Shown one piece after another: positions 34,571 to 44,186 of a stretch of 52,674 bases of DNA. How positions within the stretch are numbered: the stretch's first letter is position 1; every line of letters begins with the position of its first letter. The position numbers and the translations under genes were made by a program. The notes under the pieces are model-generated. The model ran no database searches. It was not told where the DNA came from and saw nothing but the letters and a program-made list of their open reading frames with translations. The DNA comes from Bacteroides sp. CAG:530 (GTDB taxonomy: Bacteria; Bacteroidota; Bacteroidia; Bacteroidales; Bacteroidaceae), in NCBI GenBank assembly GCA_000434735.1, contig FR881201.1, forward strand, positions 1 through 52,674. Reading direction: 5' to 3'.

Positions 34571-34578
34571 TATCTTTG
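34571..34578 (+). promoter_or_regulatory. -7 promoter box of metG
   Basis: TATCTTTG lies 65 bases before the metG start, giving a leader of about 58 bases. No good -33 box is seen. Confidence 0.6.
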
Positions 34579-34643
34579 CAAAGATTTTGTATACAGTAGG
34601 ATACAACTACAAAAAACAAACAACATAATCTCATATAACATAT

Positions 34644-36686
34644 ATGGAAAAGAAATTCAAACGAACCACCGTAACATCGGCTTTGCCATACGCCAACGGA
34701 CCTGTTCACATAGGTCACTTGGCTGGAGTATATGTGCCTGCCGACATCTATGTACGCTACTTACGCCTTAAGAAAGAAGACGTTCTCTTCATCGGCGGAT
34801 CTGACGAACACGGAGTGCCCATCACTATCCGTGCCAAAAAAGAAGGTGTTACACCTCAAGATGTGGTAGACCGCTATCACACACTCATCAAGAACTCATT
34901 CAAGGAGTTCGGCATCTCTTTCGATGTATACGGACGCACTACATCGGCCGTACATCATCAGACTGCCTCTGATTTCTTCCGCAAATTATACGATAAGGGT
35001 GAATTCATAGAAAAAACATCTATGCAATATTACGACGAAGAAGCTCATACCTTCTTGGCCGACCGTTATATCACCGGCGAATGCCCTCGCTGCCATGCAC
35101 AGGGTGCTTACGGTGACCAGTGCGAAAAATGCGGTAGCACACTTTCACCTACAGAACTTATTAACCCTAAGAGCGCCATCAGCGGAAGCGAACCGGTAAT
35201 GAAAGAAACCAAGCATTGGTATCTGCCGCTCGATAAGCACGAAGGATGGTTGCGTAAATGGATTCTGGAAGACCATAAGGAATGGCGCCCTAACGTATAC
35301 GGCCAGTGCAAGAGTTGGTTGGATATGGGATTACAGCCTCGTGCCGTAAGCCGCGACCTCGACTGGGGTATACCTGTACCTGTAGAAGGAGCCGAAGGTA
35401 AAGTTCTTTATGTTTGGTTCGATGCGCCTATCGGCTATATCTCAAACACTAAGGAATTACTGCCCGATTCATGGGAGAAATGGTGGAAAGACCCCGAGAC
35501 TCGCCTTATCCACTTTATCGGTAAAGACAATATCGTATTCCACTGCATCGTATTCCCGGCTATGCTGAAGGCTGAAGGTAGCTATATCTTGCCCGACAAT
35601 GTTCCGGCTAACGAGTTCTTGAACTTGGAAGGCGACAAGATTTCTACTTCACGCAACTGGGCTGTGTGGTTGCACGAGTATTTGCAGGACTTCCCTGGCA
35701 AGCAAGATGTTTTGCGTTACGTCCTCACAGCAAACGCTCCTGAAACTAAGGACAACGACTTTACTTGGAAAGACTTCCAGGCACGTAACAATAACGAGCT
35801 GGTTGCCGTATACGGTAACTTCGTAAACCGCGCGTTGGTTCTTACCAACAAATACTTCGACGGAAAAGTTCCCGCTTGTGGCGAACTGAACGATTACGAC
35901 CGTGAAACCCTGAAGGAATTTGCCGATGTAAAAGCAGAAGTAGAAAAGTTGCTCGATGTATTCAAGTTCCGCGACGCACAGAAAGAAGCTATGAACTTGG
36001 CGCGTATCGGTAACAAGTACTTGGCAGATACAGAACCTTGGAAGTTGGCTAAGACCGACTTGAATCGTGTAGCTACTATCTTGAATATCGCATTGCAGTT
36101 GGTTGCCAACCTTGCTATCGCTTTCGAACCGTTCTTGCCGTTCAGCAGCGAAAAGCTTCGCCAAATGCTGAATATGCCGGATTTCGACTGGGATCAGTTG
36201 GGTCATACAGATTTGCTCGAAGCAGGACATCAGCTTAACAAGGCAGAACTTCTGTTCGAAAAGATAGAAGACGAAACGATTCAGGCACAGGTAGAAAAGT
36301 TGCTCGCTATCAAGAAGGCTAACGAAGCGGCAAACTACAAGGCCAACCCTATCAAGCCGGTAGTAAGCATTGAAGATTTCGACAAACTCGATATACGTGT
36401 AGGTACTGTATTGGAATGCGAAACCGTGCCTAAGATGAAGAAACTTCTTAAGTTCAAAATAGCAGACGGACTTGAGAACCGTACCATCGTGAGCGGTATT
36501 GCACAACACTACAAACCGGAAGAACTGGTGGGCAAACAAGTATTGTTCATCGCCAACCTCGCACCTCGTCAGTTCAAGAACGGATTGGTGAGCGAAGGTA
36601 TGATTCTTTCGGCTGAAAACTTTGACGGATCGCTGGCTGTAACTTCTGTACTGAAAGAAGTAAAACCGGGTAGCGAAGTAAAATAA
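34644..36686 (+). CDS. metG: Methionyl-tRNA synthetase
   Basis: This class I synthetase charges tRNA-Met and initiator tRNA. The 680-residue product has the HIGH motif (VHIGHLAG, H22-H25), a four-Cys zinc knuckle (CPRCHAQGAYGDQCEKCG, about 147-164), the KMSKS equivalent KISTS (from K332), the anticodon-binding domain (about 390-540), and a C-terminal EMAP/Trbp111-like tRNA-binding domain (about 575-680, IEDFDKLDIRVGTVLECE). The C-terminal domain indicates the long dimeric form usual in Bacteroidetes. Codon use is strongly biased, as in a highly expressed gene. The flippase gene starts 15 bases after its stop and may be read from the same promoter. Confidence 0.98.
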   Translation: MEKKFKRTTVTSALPYANGPVHIGHLAGVYVPADIYVRYLRLKKEDVLFIGGSDEHGVPITIRAKKEGVTPQDVVDRYHTLIKNSFKEFGISFDVYGRTTSAVHHQTASDFFRKLYDKGEFIEKTSMQYYDEEAHTFLADRYITGECPRCHAQGAYGDQCEKCGSTLSPTELINPKSAISGSEPVMKETKHWYLPLDKHEGWLRKWILEDHKEWRPNVYGQCKSWLDMGLQPRAVSRDLDWGIPVPVEGAEGKVLYVWFDAPIGYISNTKELLPDSWEKWWKDPETRLIHFIGKDNIVFHCIVFPAMLKAEGSYILPDNVPANEFLNLEGDKISTSRNWAVWLHEYLQDFPGKQDVLRYVLTANAPETKDNDFTWKDFQARNNNELVAVYGNFVNRALVLTNKYFDGKVPACGELNDYDRETLKEFADVKAEVEKLLDVFKFRDAQKEAMNLARIGNKYLADTEPWKLAKTDLNRVATILNIALQLVANLAIAFEPFLPFSSEKLRQMLNMPDFDWDQLGHTDLLEAGHQLNKAELLFEKIEDETIQAQVEKLLAIKKANEAANYKANPIKPVVSIEDFDKLDIRVGTVLECETVPKMKKLLKFKIADGLENRTIVSGIAQHYKPEELVGKQVLFIANLAPRQFKNGLVSEGMILSAENFDGSLAVTSVLKEVKPGSEVK

Positions 36687-36701
36687 TTCGTCGTACTGCA
36701 C

Positions 36702-38168
36702 ATGACCGAACAGTCACTGAAAGAAAAAACAGCAAAGGGACTCTTCTGGGGCGCCATAAACAATGGCGCCCAGCAGGTCCTTGTGCTGACTTTCGGAATT
36801 ATATTAGGACGATTGCTCTCTCCCTCGGAATATGGTATCGTAGGGATGCTGACAATCTTTACACTGATAGGTAACTCGCTACAGGAAAGCGGGTTCAGGG
36901 CAGCACTTGCCAATCTTAAAGACATCCGCCACGAAGATTATAACGCCGTATTCTGGTGTAGTCTCTGCATAGGATGCACCGCATATGCCATTCTGTTTTT
37001 ATGCGCACCGCTCATAGCTCAATTTTATAATAAACCCGAACTTAACGAGCAACTTATCCCTTTGGCTCGATATTGTTTTCTTGCCATCCCCATAGCCAGC
37101 CTTGGCACTGCACAAGGGGCTTATCTGTTTCGTAACCTGAAGGTTAAGCAACAGGCTCTATCTGGCATACTTGCCCATATCATCTCCGGATGCATAGGAG
37201 TAACACTTGCGTTCAATGGCTTTTCATACTGGGGTATCGCTACCCAAAGCCTTATGTATCTGGTGGTAGTTACCGTCTGCACGTGGTATTTCTCGCCGTG
37301 GAGACCTACTTTTCACATCGACTTCCGACCAATCAAACCGCTATTTGCCTTTAGCAGCAAATTGCTTATTACCAATATAGCCAACCAACTTAACAACAAT
37401 CTGCTAACGCTTATTTTAGGTAGATATGCCGACCCTCGTGTAGTGGGCAACTATAACCAAGCCAACAAGTGGAACAGCACCGGACATCAGTTTATCACCG
37501 GAATGCTGAATGGAGTAACACAGCCCATACTGGCAAGCGTTCGCGATGATGTAGAGCGACAGTCGCGCATCTTCCGTAAGATGCTGCGCTTTACAGCCTT
37601 CATAGCGTTTCCGTGTATGTTCGGCTTATCCATCGTGACCCGCGAATTGATACTTACCACCGTGGGCGCCAAGTGGATAGACAGTATTCCGCTTATGCAG
37701 ATACTGTGTATAGGTGGAGCGTTCGTGCCGCTCAACGCATTGTTCTCTAACCTGATTATCAGCCAAGGCAAATCGAATATATACATGTGGAATATCATTT
37801 CACAAGTACTTATACAGTCGGTTACCGTCATCGTTACCATAGTATTAGGAGGCAGCAGCATGGTTATGGTCATAGCCTACGCCTGCATCAATATAGTATG
37901 GATGCTGATATGGCAACATTTTGCCTGCCGCTTTATCCGCCTATCGGTATGGCAGTTATCGCAAGACTTGTTGCCGTTCATCGGCTCGGCGATACTGGCG
38001 TGCGGATGCGCATGGATGGTATCAACATTGATAGGAGGCCATTTCCTGATATCGTTCGCTACCAAAGTTATAGTAGCCGGCATTACTTACTTCATCATCA
38101 TGAAAATAAGCAATGCCGAAATCATGAAAGAGTGTCTGAACTATCTGCTTAAAAAGAAAAAATCATGA
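36702..38168 (+). CDS. Lipid-linked oligosaccharide flippase (Wzx/MATE-type)
   Basis: The 488-residue polytopic membrane protein has about 12-14 helices and the polysaccharide-transport N-terminal pattern (KGLFWGAINNGAQQVLVLTFGIILGRLLSPSEYGIVGM). Amphipathic loop motifs typical of PST/MOP flippases follow (GRYADPRVVGNYNQANKW). It should flip undecaprenyl-linked glycans across the inner membrane for LPS or O-glycan assembly. It overlaps the next gene by four bases (ATGA) and leads a four-gene cluster with three glycosyltransferase-type genes. No polymerase or ligase is present in the cluster. Confidence 0.92.
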   Translation: MTEQSLKEKTAKGLFWGAINNGAQQVLVLTFGIILGRLLSPSEYGIVGMLTIFTLIGNSLQESGFRAALANLKDIRHEDYNAVFWCSLCIGCTAYAILFLCAPLIAQFYNKPELNEQLIPLARYCFLAIPIASLGTAQGAYLFRNLKVKQQALSGILAHIISGCIGVTLAFNGFSYWGIATQSLMYLVVVTVCTWYFSPWRPTFHIDFRPIKPLFAFSSKLLITNIANQLNNNLLTLILGRYADPRVVGNYNQANKWNSTGHQFITGMLNGVTQPILASVRDDVERQSRIFRKMLRFTAFIAFPCMFGLSIVTRELILTTVGAKWIDSIPLMQILCIGGAFVPLNALFSNLIISQGKSNIYMWNIISQVLIQSVTVIVTIVLGGSSMVMVIAYACINIVWMLIWQHFACRFIRLSVWQLSQDLLPFIGSAILACGCAWMVSTLIGGHFLISFATKVIVAGITYFIIMKISNAEIMKECLNYLLKKKKS

Positions 38169-39082
38169 GCAAGTTATTTGTAGTCAGTCCCCCGCTTGAT
38201 ATATTCAGTAGAATAGAGCCCGAAATAAAGAGCAGAATAGAATGTCTGCCCGATTTCTTGCGCTATCCTAAAGGCAAGTTCCGTCAGATAACACGCAGCT
38301 TATTGCTGGGGCGCATTCCTCTACCTAAAACAGTGCTTTACCTGTGGTTTTCAAAGCGATACCTCGACCTGATATGCAACGCCAAACCAGGCGACAGCAT
38401 CCTTATTTATGAATGCTGCAACGTAAACGTATTGAAAAGCATCAAGCCACTGCTACCTAAGGGCGTAGACTGCCACGTATATTATTGTAACCCGATTAGA
38501 ACCATCTGTAGCGATGGAGAAATACGTATGCAGAAGATTAAGGAGTTAGGATACAAACTTAGCTCGTTCGACGCTTACGATGCCGAAAAGTATGGTCTTA
38601 ATTACACGGGACAGTACTTCTGCCTGCCACCTCAGAACAGAGAGCCGATAACGTGCGACTGCTTTTTCTGCGGACTTCCTAAAGACAGAGCCGACGAACT
38701 GGAGGCTTTACACCGTTTGTTGGAGCAAAACGGACTTACCTGCGACTTTATCATCCCCCGTACGCCCCAAGAAAAGGTTACTTACCCCGAATATCTGAAG
38801 CGGGCTGACCGCTCGCGCTGCATCATAGACATAGCCCAAGGCGGACAATTAGGGTTGACACGCCGTCCGTTAGAAGCCCTTTTCTACGGAAAGAAACTAA
38901 TCACCAATAACCCCGACTTGGCGAACTATGATTTCTATAATAAAGAAAATATTTTTATCTTTGGCAAAGATAGCGAATCAAGACTGAAGGATTTCGTAAG
39001 AAGTCCGTTTGTAGAAATATCTCAATCCATCCGGTTGAAATACGATATAAACAGTTGGATTCAGAATTATCTGCCGAAATAA
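38165..39082 (+). CDS. Probable glycosyltransferase, GT-B-like (poorly characterised)
   Basis: The 305-residue cytosolic protein has no signal or membrane helix. The C-terminal half contains a GT-B-style donor-site region (ADRSRCIIDIAQGGQLGLTRRPLEALFYGKKLITNN). It resembles the nucleotide-sugar binding part of family 1 or CgeB-like enzymes. The N-terminal half is rich in Cys (YECCN, YYCNP, CDCFFCG). Coupling by ATGA overlap to the flippase supports a role in the same glycan pathway. I do not recognise the exact family; function is from context. Confidence 0.7.
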   Translation: MSKLFVVSPPLDIFSRIEPEIKSRIECLPDFLRYPKGKFRQITRSLLLGRIPLPKTVLYLWFSKRYLDLICNAKPGDSILIYECCNVNVLKSIKPLLPKGVDCHVYYCNPIRTICSDGEIRMQKIKELGYKLSSFDAYDAEKYGLNYTGQYFCLPPQNREPITCDCFFCGLPKDRADELEALHRLLEQNGLTCDFIIPRTPQEKVTYPEYLKRADRSRCIIDIAQGGQLGLTRRPLEALFYGKKLITNNPDLANYDFYNKENIFIFGKDSESRLKDFVRSPFVEISQSIRLKYDINSWIQNYLPK

Positions 39083-39109
39083 CTTATCATTCTACTTATA
39101 TACTTATAT

Positions 39110-40117
39110 ATGAAACAGCCTGTCGATTATATTGCCACATGGTTCTATAAAGAATCCGACCAAGAGGCAAGCTTCTATCCGCAAATGGGAGAAAAGGGTA
39201 ATTCAGCATTGGTACACTCTATCTACATGCAGATTCAGATACCGTTTTTCATCACGTTCCACCACTATAATCCGAAGGCGCGTTTCTTGTTTTTCACGAA
39301 CTTACATGCCGCCGACTTGCCTCCATATCTGCAACGACTCTTCAAGAAACTGAACGTAGAGGTAATATCTCAGCCCTACACATCGCGTCCGCCTAAAGGA
39401 TGGTACGCCGCATGGCAAAACCAGTTCTACGTATACGACATTCTTAAGGAAATGGAGAAACGTATGCAGACCGACGACTGTCTGCTGATAAGCGATGCCG
39501 ACTGCCTTTGCCGTACCCCATTAGACTCTCTATTCGAGCAGACACGCCGCGACGGAAGCGCATTATACGAGTTCATAACCGACAAGGATTATGTAATAAA
39601 CGGCATTACACTGCCACAGATGAACAAGTTCTATAAGGCTTGCTACAACCAAGAGCCACAGAAACCTATCACCTATTACGGAGGTGAATTCATCGCCTTA
39701 CGGCAAGATGCCATCAAGAAAATAAACGCTGAGTTCCCCGTTATTTGGAACTTCAACCTGAAATATGCGCAGACTGGGCAGCCTAAGCTGAACGAAGAGG
39801 CGCATGTAATGAGTATCTTGGCTGAGCGTCTGCAACTACGCAACCGCACTGCCAACCAGTACGTAAAACGTATGTGGACAAACCCTCAGTACAACAACGT
39901 GCGCATGGGCGACGAGAACTATCCCGTATGGCATATGCCTTACGAAAAGAAGCGTGGACTGTATTATCTGTATCAGATGCTTGAGAAAGATATGACCATA
40001 ACCAACGAAACCGAATTCTGGAAGAAGGCAGGCTTCTATAATGGCATACCTACTATAGGATGGCGCAAGAAAGCGAAAGACTTCATTACTGCCATTCTGC
40101 TGAAAATGAAACACTAA
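39110..40117 (+). CDS. Probable GT-A-type glycosyltransferase of unknown specificity
   Basis: The 335-residue cytosolic protein begins 27 bases after the previous gene. A DxD-like metal motif in CLLISDADCLCRTPLDSLF (about 124-142) follows a Rossmann-like region (PKARFLFFTNLHAADLPP). YYGGEFIALRQDAIKKIN is typical of GT-A acceptor-side segments. It lies between two GT-type genes in the flippase cluster. Assignment as a glycosyltransferase is moderately secure; sugar and acceptor are unknown. Confidence 0.7.
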   Translation: MKQPVDYIATWFYKESDQEASFYPQMGEKGNSALVHSIYMQIQIPFFITFHHYNPKARFLFFTNLHAADLPPYLQRLFKKLNVEVISQPYTSRPPKGWYAAWQNQFYVYDILKEMEKRMQTDDCLLISDADCLCRTPLDSLFEQTRRDGSALYEFITDKDYVINGITLPQMNKFYKACYNQEPQKPITYYGGEFIALRQDAIKKINAEFPVIWNFNLKYAQTGQPKLNEEAHVMSILAERLQLRNRTANQYVKRMWTNPQYNNVRMGDENYPVWHMPYEKKRGLYYLYQMLEKDMTITNETEFWKKAGFYNGIPTIGWRKKAKDFITAILLKMKH

Positions 40118-40124
40118 GATTAAG

Positions 40125-41144
40125 ATGAAACGATTCGTTGTATTCCCAAACCTTACCGTAAGTCCGGCTCAACGGCCTAACCCCTATATACAAGACTATA
40201 TAGAGGCTCTTAACCGCTTGCCCAATGTGCGAGTAATAAACCCGGCACATAAGAATCCGCTGCTTAGCTTGCTTCCGCCTTCGCGTTGGGGAGACGTGTT
40301 CATCTTTAACTGGTTTGAGAGTATTCCCGACTTTAAATACGGACCGCTTCAAGCTGTCACCGCTACGGCATTCTTGCTGCTTCAGCGCATCAGAGGGAAA
40401 AAGATAGTGTGGATGCTGCACAACAAAAAGCCGCATGCACAAGGGCGTGATGGCATGAAAACATTCTTAGCCCGACTCATAGCAAAGAATTCATCGCTCA
40501 TCATTACCCACTCAGAAGAAGGAGTGCGGCTGGTACACGATGATTTTCCGTATGCCGCCCGTAAAGTGCATTATATAGACCACCCTACCAAATGCCGACT
40601 TCAGCTTGCTACAGCAGCATCTACCGCCGAGAAGAAATATGACCTGCTGATATGGGGTACCATAGCCCGCTATAAAGGCATCTTTGAGTTTGTAGATTAT
40701 ATACGGACCAATAAGATAGACCATCTGCGTATCTGCATAGTAGGAGGAGCATCGGAAACCGTATTCAAGGACCTGAAAGCTATCTGTCCGGATAATATCA
40801 CCCTTATAAACCAACGTCCTTCGTTCGATGAGCTGGCGGATTATATCAATCAGTCGGAGTTCGTATTATGCCCATACGCTCCCGAAACTATCCTGAGTTC
40901 GGGTATGCTGATGGACTCGCTCTCGTTTGGAGCCAAGGTAATAGGTCCCGAGGTAGGCTCGTTTAAAGACTACGCCAGCAATTCACTGCTCAACGTGTAC
41001 ACCTTCAAGAGTTTCGACGATATATCCGGTATAGTACAGCAGCACAAGCACGACAGCGTATCGTTAGCCAACTACCGCCGTTTCTTAGAGGAGAACGACT
41101 GGACACACTATGCGCAGAAGTTAGCGAAGCTATTAGGCATTTAA
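40125..41144 (+). CDS. Glycosyltransferase family 4-like
   Basis: The 339-residue product has a GT-B fold pattern. The N-terminal Rossmann part contains KKIVWMLHNKKPHAQ (HN of the GT4 acceptor domain). The C-terminal donor part contains YDLLIWGTIARYKGIFEFVDYI, RICIVGGAS, PDNITLINQRPSFDELADYINQSEFVLCPY and SGMLMDSLSFGAKVIGPEVGSF, the last in place of the usual E-x7-E region. It is the last gene of the cluster, eight bases after the previous one, and should add a sugar to the glycan that the flippase exports. Confidence 0.88.
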   Translation: MKRFVVFPNLTVSPAQRPNPYIQDYIEALNRLPNVRVINPAHKNPLLSLLPPSRWGDVFIFNWFESIPDFKYGPLQAVTATAFLLLQRIRGKKIVWMLHNKKPHAQGRDGMKTFLARLIAKNSSLIITHSEEGVRLVHDDFPYAARKVHYIDHPTKCRLQLATAASTAEKKYDLLIWGTIARYKGIFEFVDYIRTNKIDHLRICIVGGASETVFKDLKAICPDNITLINQRPSFDELADYINQSEFVLCPYAPETILSSGMLMDSLSFGAKVIGPEVGSFKDYASNSLLNVYTFKSFDDISGIVQQHKHDSVSLANYRRFLEENDWTHYAQKLAKLLGI

Positions 41145-41208
41145 ACTATGTGAGTGGTTGACTTGCAATATTCGAATTGCAGGTATGCAATATACGAATG
41201 GTTAGCCG
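41143..41208. repeat. Short repeat with 22-bp period after the glycosyltransferase gene
   Basis: GCAATATTCGAAT at 41165 recurs as GCAATATACGAAT at 41187, exactly 22 bases later. GTGGTTGAC at 41154 recurs as ATGGTTAGC at 41198 (44 bases, two periods). This gives about three degenerate units beginning at the gene's stop codon. Confidence 0.65.
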
Positions 41209-41261
41209 ATTTCTTATTTACCAACTTTACCGCATCACCTAAACCATATGCGTATATATAC

Positions 41262-41292
41262 AAAAAGAGCCCCGGAATATTCCGGGGCTCTT
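41262..41292 (-). terminator. Terminator of the TPR lipoprotein gene
   Basis: A perfect 28-base palindrome with half-site AAGAGCCCCGGAAT is followed on the minus strand by TTTTT. It lies 31 bases after the lipoprotein stop and could also stop plus-strand transcription from the glycan cluster. Confidence 0.9.
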
Positions 41293-41323
41293 CGTTATAT
41301 GCTCAAATGTAATCTATCAAAAA

Positions 41324-43000
41324 TTACTTGATTTCGTTTGCATATTTAGCAAATTCACGGTCGAGCTGAGCTTTAGCAGCCAAAGCAGCGTCTTTCTGAG
41401 CAACCTTAGCCATGCTTGACTTAACCAAGTCAGCGTTGTTAGTTCTAGCACCAACGATAGCCATCAAATAGTCAGTGTAAGCATCCGGATTCTTAACAGC
41501 AGCCAAAGTGTTTTTAGCCTTGTTGTAATCCTTAGCCAAGATCTGAGCCAAAGCAGCTGAGTTAGTCTTAACATCGCCGAATGCGTTTACAGCGCGGTCG
41601 TACTGACCCTGCTTGATGTACAAGTTACCCAATGCTTCGTTAGCAGCATCAGCACCTGTAGACTTGCTCAAGTAGTTTTCAGCGTTAGCAACGTTACCCT
41701 TGTTCAACTCGATCAAACCGAGGTTAGTGTTAGCTTCTGCAGAGTTAGCGTTCTTGCTCAAAGCCTGTTTGAAGTAACCTTCAGCTTTAGCCAAGTCACC
41801 AGCAGCGTAAGCCATCTTACCCAAGTTGTTGTAAGCGCGAGCGTCAGCAGGATAAAGTTCAGTAGTTTTCTTGTAGATAGCTTCCTTACGAGCGTTGTCG
41901 CTAGTCAAAGTAGCAGCGTAAAGCAATTCTTCGTTGCTAAGAACCTTAGCGTCTTTGTCGAATGCTTCGTTGATTTCTTCATCGCTACGGCCGATAACGT
42001 CATAGTTAGCAGTCAAGCGAGCACGACGCAACTGAGGCAAGATTTCGTCAGCAAGAGTTTTGTAAACTGAAGAGATGTTCTTGATTTCAGTTTCACGCTG
42101 TTCTGGATCCTGATACATAGAAAGAACACGCAAGATAAGGTCTTTATCCTGGATGTTTGATTTAGAAACCAAAGTCTGGAAACCATCCCAGTCCTGAGCA
42201 GTGTACTTAGTGTCAACCTGAGTGTTGATCTTACCCTTCTTCAATTCCTTGTTCAAGTACTTCTGAGCGTTGTTCTGACGGCTTTCAGCCAAACCAGTGT
42301 TCAATTTAACACCACCATCAGGAGAAGCGTAAGCAGAAACTTCGATGTTGTTCAACTTGTAGTTCTTAGTATCACCGTTAACTTCAACAACTTTCTTATT
42401 GAAATCTTTCATTTCTGCAGATTTCAATTCGCTAGCGCGAAGGTTAGCCTGCTGAATCAAGAACATAATCTGAGCTTCCTGAGCCTGCTTGATAATACGC
42501 TGGAATGCGTCTGGAGCGTAAGCAGCGTTAGCTGAACCTACAGTAGGAAGTTCTGAAGTAGCGATTACACCGTCAGCGATCTTAACTGAAGGGATAGTGT
42601 ATTCTTTCTTTCCTCTCTTAATCTTGAAATCAAGATAAAGTTCAGATTTAGCCATTTCAGGAACATAGTCGAAATTAGCTTTCATTGTATAAGTACCACC
42701 AGCCTTGTAAGCGATAGTCTGGTCGTTACCTTGTACTTTTTCACCCTGGAATGTAGCTGGCTGGCTCTTTGCTTCGCCACCGTTCCATCTCAAAACCGGA
42801 GTTACTTCTACAATAGCGTTCTTTTTGAAATACTTTTCTGGGAATTTACCTGTGATAGTAACAGGAACTTTACCACCAACTGCTTCCAGCACTTCTGGAT
42901 TAGTTGTGAAATAGTCGGATGACAACTCACCCATCTTGCCACAAGAAGAAAGGGCAATGACTAACAATGCCACTAAAGGCAAATACAACTTCTTAATCAT
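41324..43000 (-). CDS. Abundant-type TPR lipoprotein
   Basis: The 558-residue lipoprotein (lipobox VIALSSCGKMG, Cys20) has an N-terminal beta-rich region (residues 25-150, GGKVPVTITGKFPEKYFKK). A central region with an OmpA-like feel follows (NIEVSAYASPDGG...LAESRQNNAQKYLNKELKK, about 218-256). C-terminal TPR repeats are at about 355-540 (ARAYNNLGKMAYAAGDLAKAEGYFKQAL; AEANTNLGLIELNKGNVANAENYL; NEALGNLYIKQGQYDRAVNAF). The central ASPDG and LAESR motifs match peptidoglycan-binding OmpA C-terminal domains, suggesting periplasmic cell-wall contact. Strong codon bias implies high expression. The precise role is unknown. Confidence 0.85.
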   Translation of the reverse strand: MIKKLYLPLVALLVIALSSCGKMGELSSDYFTTNPEVLEAVGGKVPVTITGKFPEKYFKKNAIVEVTPVLRWNGGEAKSQPATFQGEKVQGNDQTIAYKAGGTYTMKANFDYVPEMAKSELYLDFKIKRGKKEYTIPSVKIADGVIATSELPTVGSANAAYAPDAFQRIIKQAQEAQIMFLIQQANLRASELKSAEMKDFNKKVVEVNGDTKNYKLNNIEVSAYASPDGGVKLNTGLAESRQNNAQKYLNKELKKGKINTQVDTKYTAQDWDGFQTLVSKSNIQDKDLILRVLSMYQDPEQRETEIKNISSVYKTLADEILPQLRRARLTANYDVIGRSDEEINEAFDKDAKVLSNEELLYAATLTSDNARKEAIYKKTTELYPADARAYNNLGKMAYAAGDLAKAEGYFKQALSKNANSAEANTNLGLIELNKGNVANAENYLSKSTGADAANEALGNLYIKQGQYDRAVNAFGDVKTNSAALAQILAKDYNKAKNTLAAVKNPDAYTDYLMAIVGARTNNADLVKSSMAKVAQKDAALAAKAQLDREFAKYANEIK

Positions 43001-43063
43001 GGTTCTTTTGTTATTAGGTTTGTATAAATTAAAAATATTACTATTCCAATCTTATATTTGGGG

Positions 43064-43071
43064 CAAAGATA
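43064..43071 (-). promoter_or_regulatory. -7 promoter box of the TPR lipoprotein gene
   Basis: TATCTTTG on the minus strand, 63 bases before the start, fits TAnnTTTG. The -33 box is not evident. Confidence 0.55.
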
Positions 43072-43256
43072 AGAAAAAGTATATTAGGACTTTATCTTTT
43101 AATCTTTTTTTTAGCTATAAAGTCACAAAAAACAGCTTTTATTTGGCCATATAGAGCATTTTAACGGTATTTCACAGCAAAAAGGCGGGTATGCGCAACC
43201 ACAAAGTCATAAAAGCACGCAACATGTACCCAAGGCTTGTAGTGCCGTGGGTAAAA

Positions 43257-44177
43257 TTATTTCTCCGAGCGATAACGGATATTCCGGGGATGATGCTCCA
43301 AGATTTCTTCGCGAAGACGGGTGTTGTCTATCTTGGTATATATTTCTGTGGTACTAAGGTTTTCATGGCCCAACATGCACTGTATGGCGCGAAGGTTGGC
43401 TCCACCTTCTAACAGGTGCGTGGCGAATGAATGACGGAACGTATGAGGACTAATGGTCTTTTTCAGCCCTATCATGTCGGCCAACTGCTTAATGATATGA
43501 AACACCATGATGCGAGAGATGTTTTTCCCGAGGCGACTTATAAACACGAAGTCCTCATATCCGGGACGGATGCGTCCTGAAGCTCGAATCTCAAAATAGT
43601 CGTTAAGTTCCTGAATGGCTCTTGGCGAAATGGGTACCAGCCGCTGCTTGCTTCCTTTTCCAAGAACACGGATAAAGCCTTCGTTAAAATAAAGATCGGA
43701 CAGTTTAAGGTTGCACAGCTCCGATACTCGCAGTCCGCAGCTATATAGAGTTTCAAGTATGGCGCAGTTTCTTTGGCCCTCGTTCGAGCTACGGTCTATG
43801 CAGGCTATCAGGTTGTTTATCTCTTCCACCGTCAGTACATCGGGCAGATGCCTGCCTATCTGTGGCGACTCAATCAATTCGGTTGGGTCTTGCTCAATAT
43901 AATCCTCAAGCACCAGAAAATGATAGAACGAACGTACACCCGACAAGATACGTGCTTGCGAGCGAGCGCCAATCTCAATATCATGGAGTCCGGCAGAGAA
44001 GTGTTCCAAATCGGACAAAGTTACATCGAGCCAGTCTTTTTTCTCTAACATCAGATAAGACAACAGCTTATCCAAATCGGTAAGATACGCGGCGATAGTG
44101 TTATCCGACAGGCCTTTCTCTAACTTAAGATACTGCCTATACTTCATTATTATTTTATTCGTCTCTGCTTTTTCCAT
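43257..44177 (-). CDS. xerD: Site-specific tyrosine recombinase XerD
   Basis: With XerC or alone, XerD resolves chromosome dimers at dif. The 306-residue length and SAM-like N-terminal domain (LKLEKGLSDNTIAAYLTDL) are typical. All catalytic residues are present: R150 (GLRVSEL), K174 (GKGSK), H245 and R248 (HTFRHS), H271 (LGHENL) and Y280 (EIYTK). It is chromosomal housekeeping rather than a mobile-element integrase, since it lies divergently beside aroQ among core genes and has the canonical Xer motif spacing. Its promoter overlaps that of aroQ. Confidence 0.94.
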   Translation of the reverse strand: MEKAETNKIIMKYRQYLKLEKGLSDNTIAAYLTDLDKLLSYLMLEKKDWLDVTLSDLEHFSAGLHDIEIGARSQARILSGVRSFYHFLVLEDYIEQDPTELIESPQIGRHLPDVLTVEEINNLIACIDRSSNEGQRNCAILETLYSCGLRVSELCNLKLSDLYFNEGFIRVLGKGSKQRLVPISPRAIQELNDYFEIRASGRIRPGYEDFVFISRLGKNISRIMVFHIIKQLADMIGLKKTISPHTFRHSFATHLLEGGANLRAIQCMLGHENLSTTEIYTKIDNTRLREEILEHHPRNIRYRSEK

Positions 44178-44186
44178 TATTTTTCG

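Noticed and set aside
35649..36701. 350-codon open frame antisense to metG
   Set aside because: It is an artefact of the biased codon use of metG; composition is not protein-like and the metG frame is unmistakable.
43257..44177. xerD as a second mobile-element integrase
   Set aside because: It has complete canonical Xer catalytic motifs, typical length and a core-gene neighbourhood.
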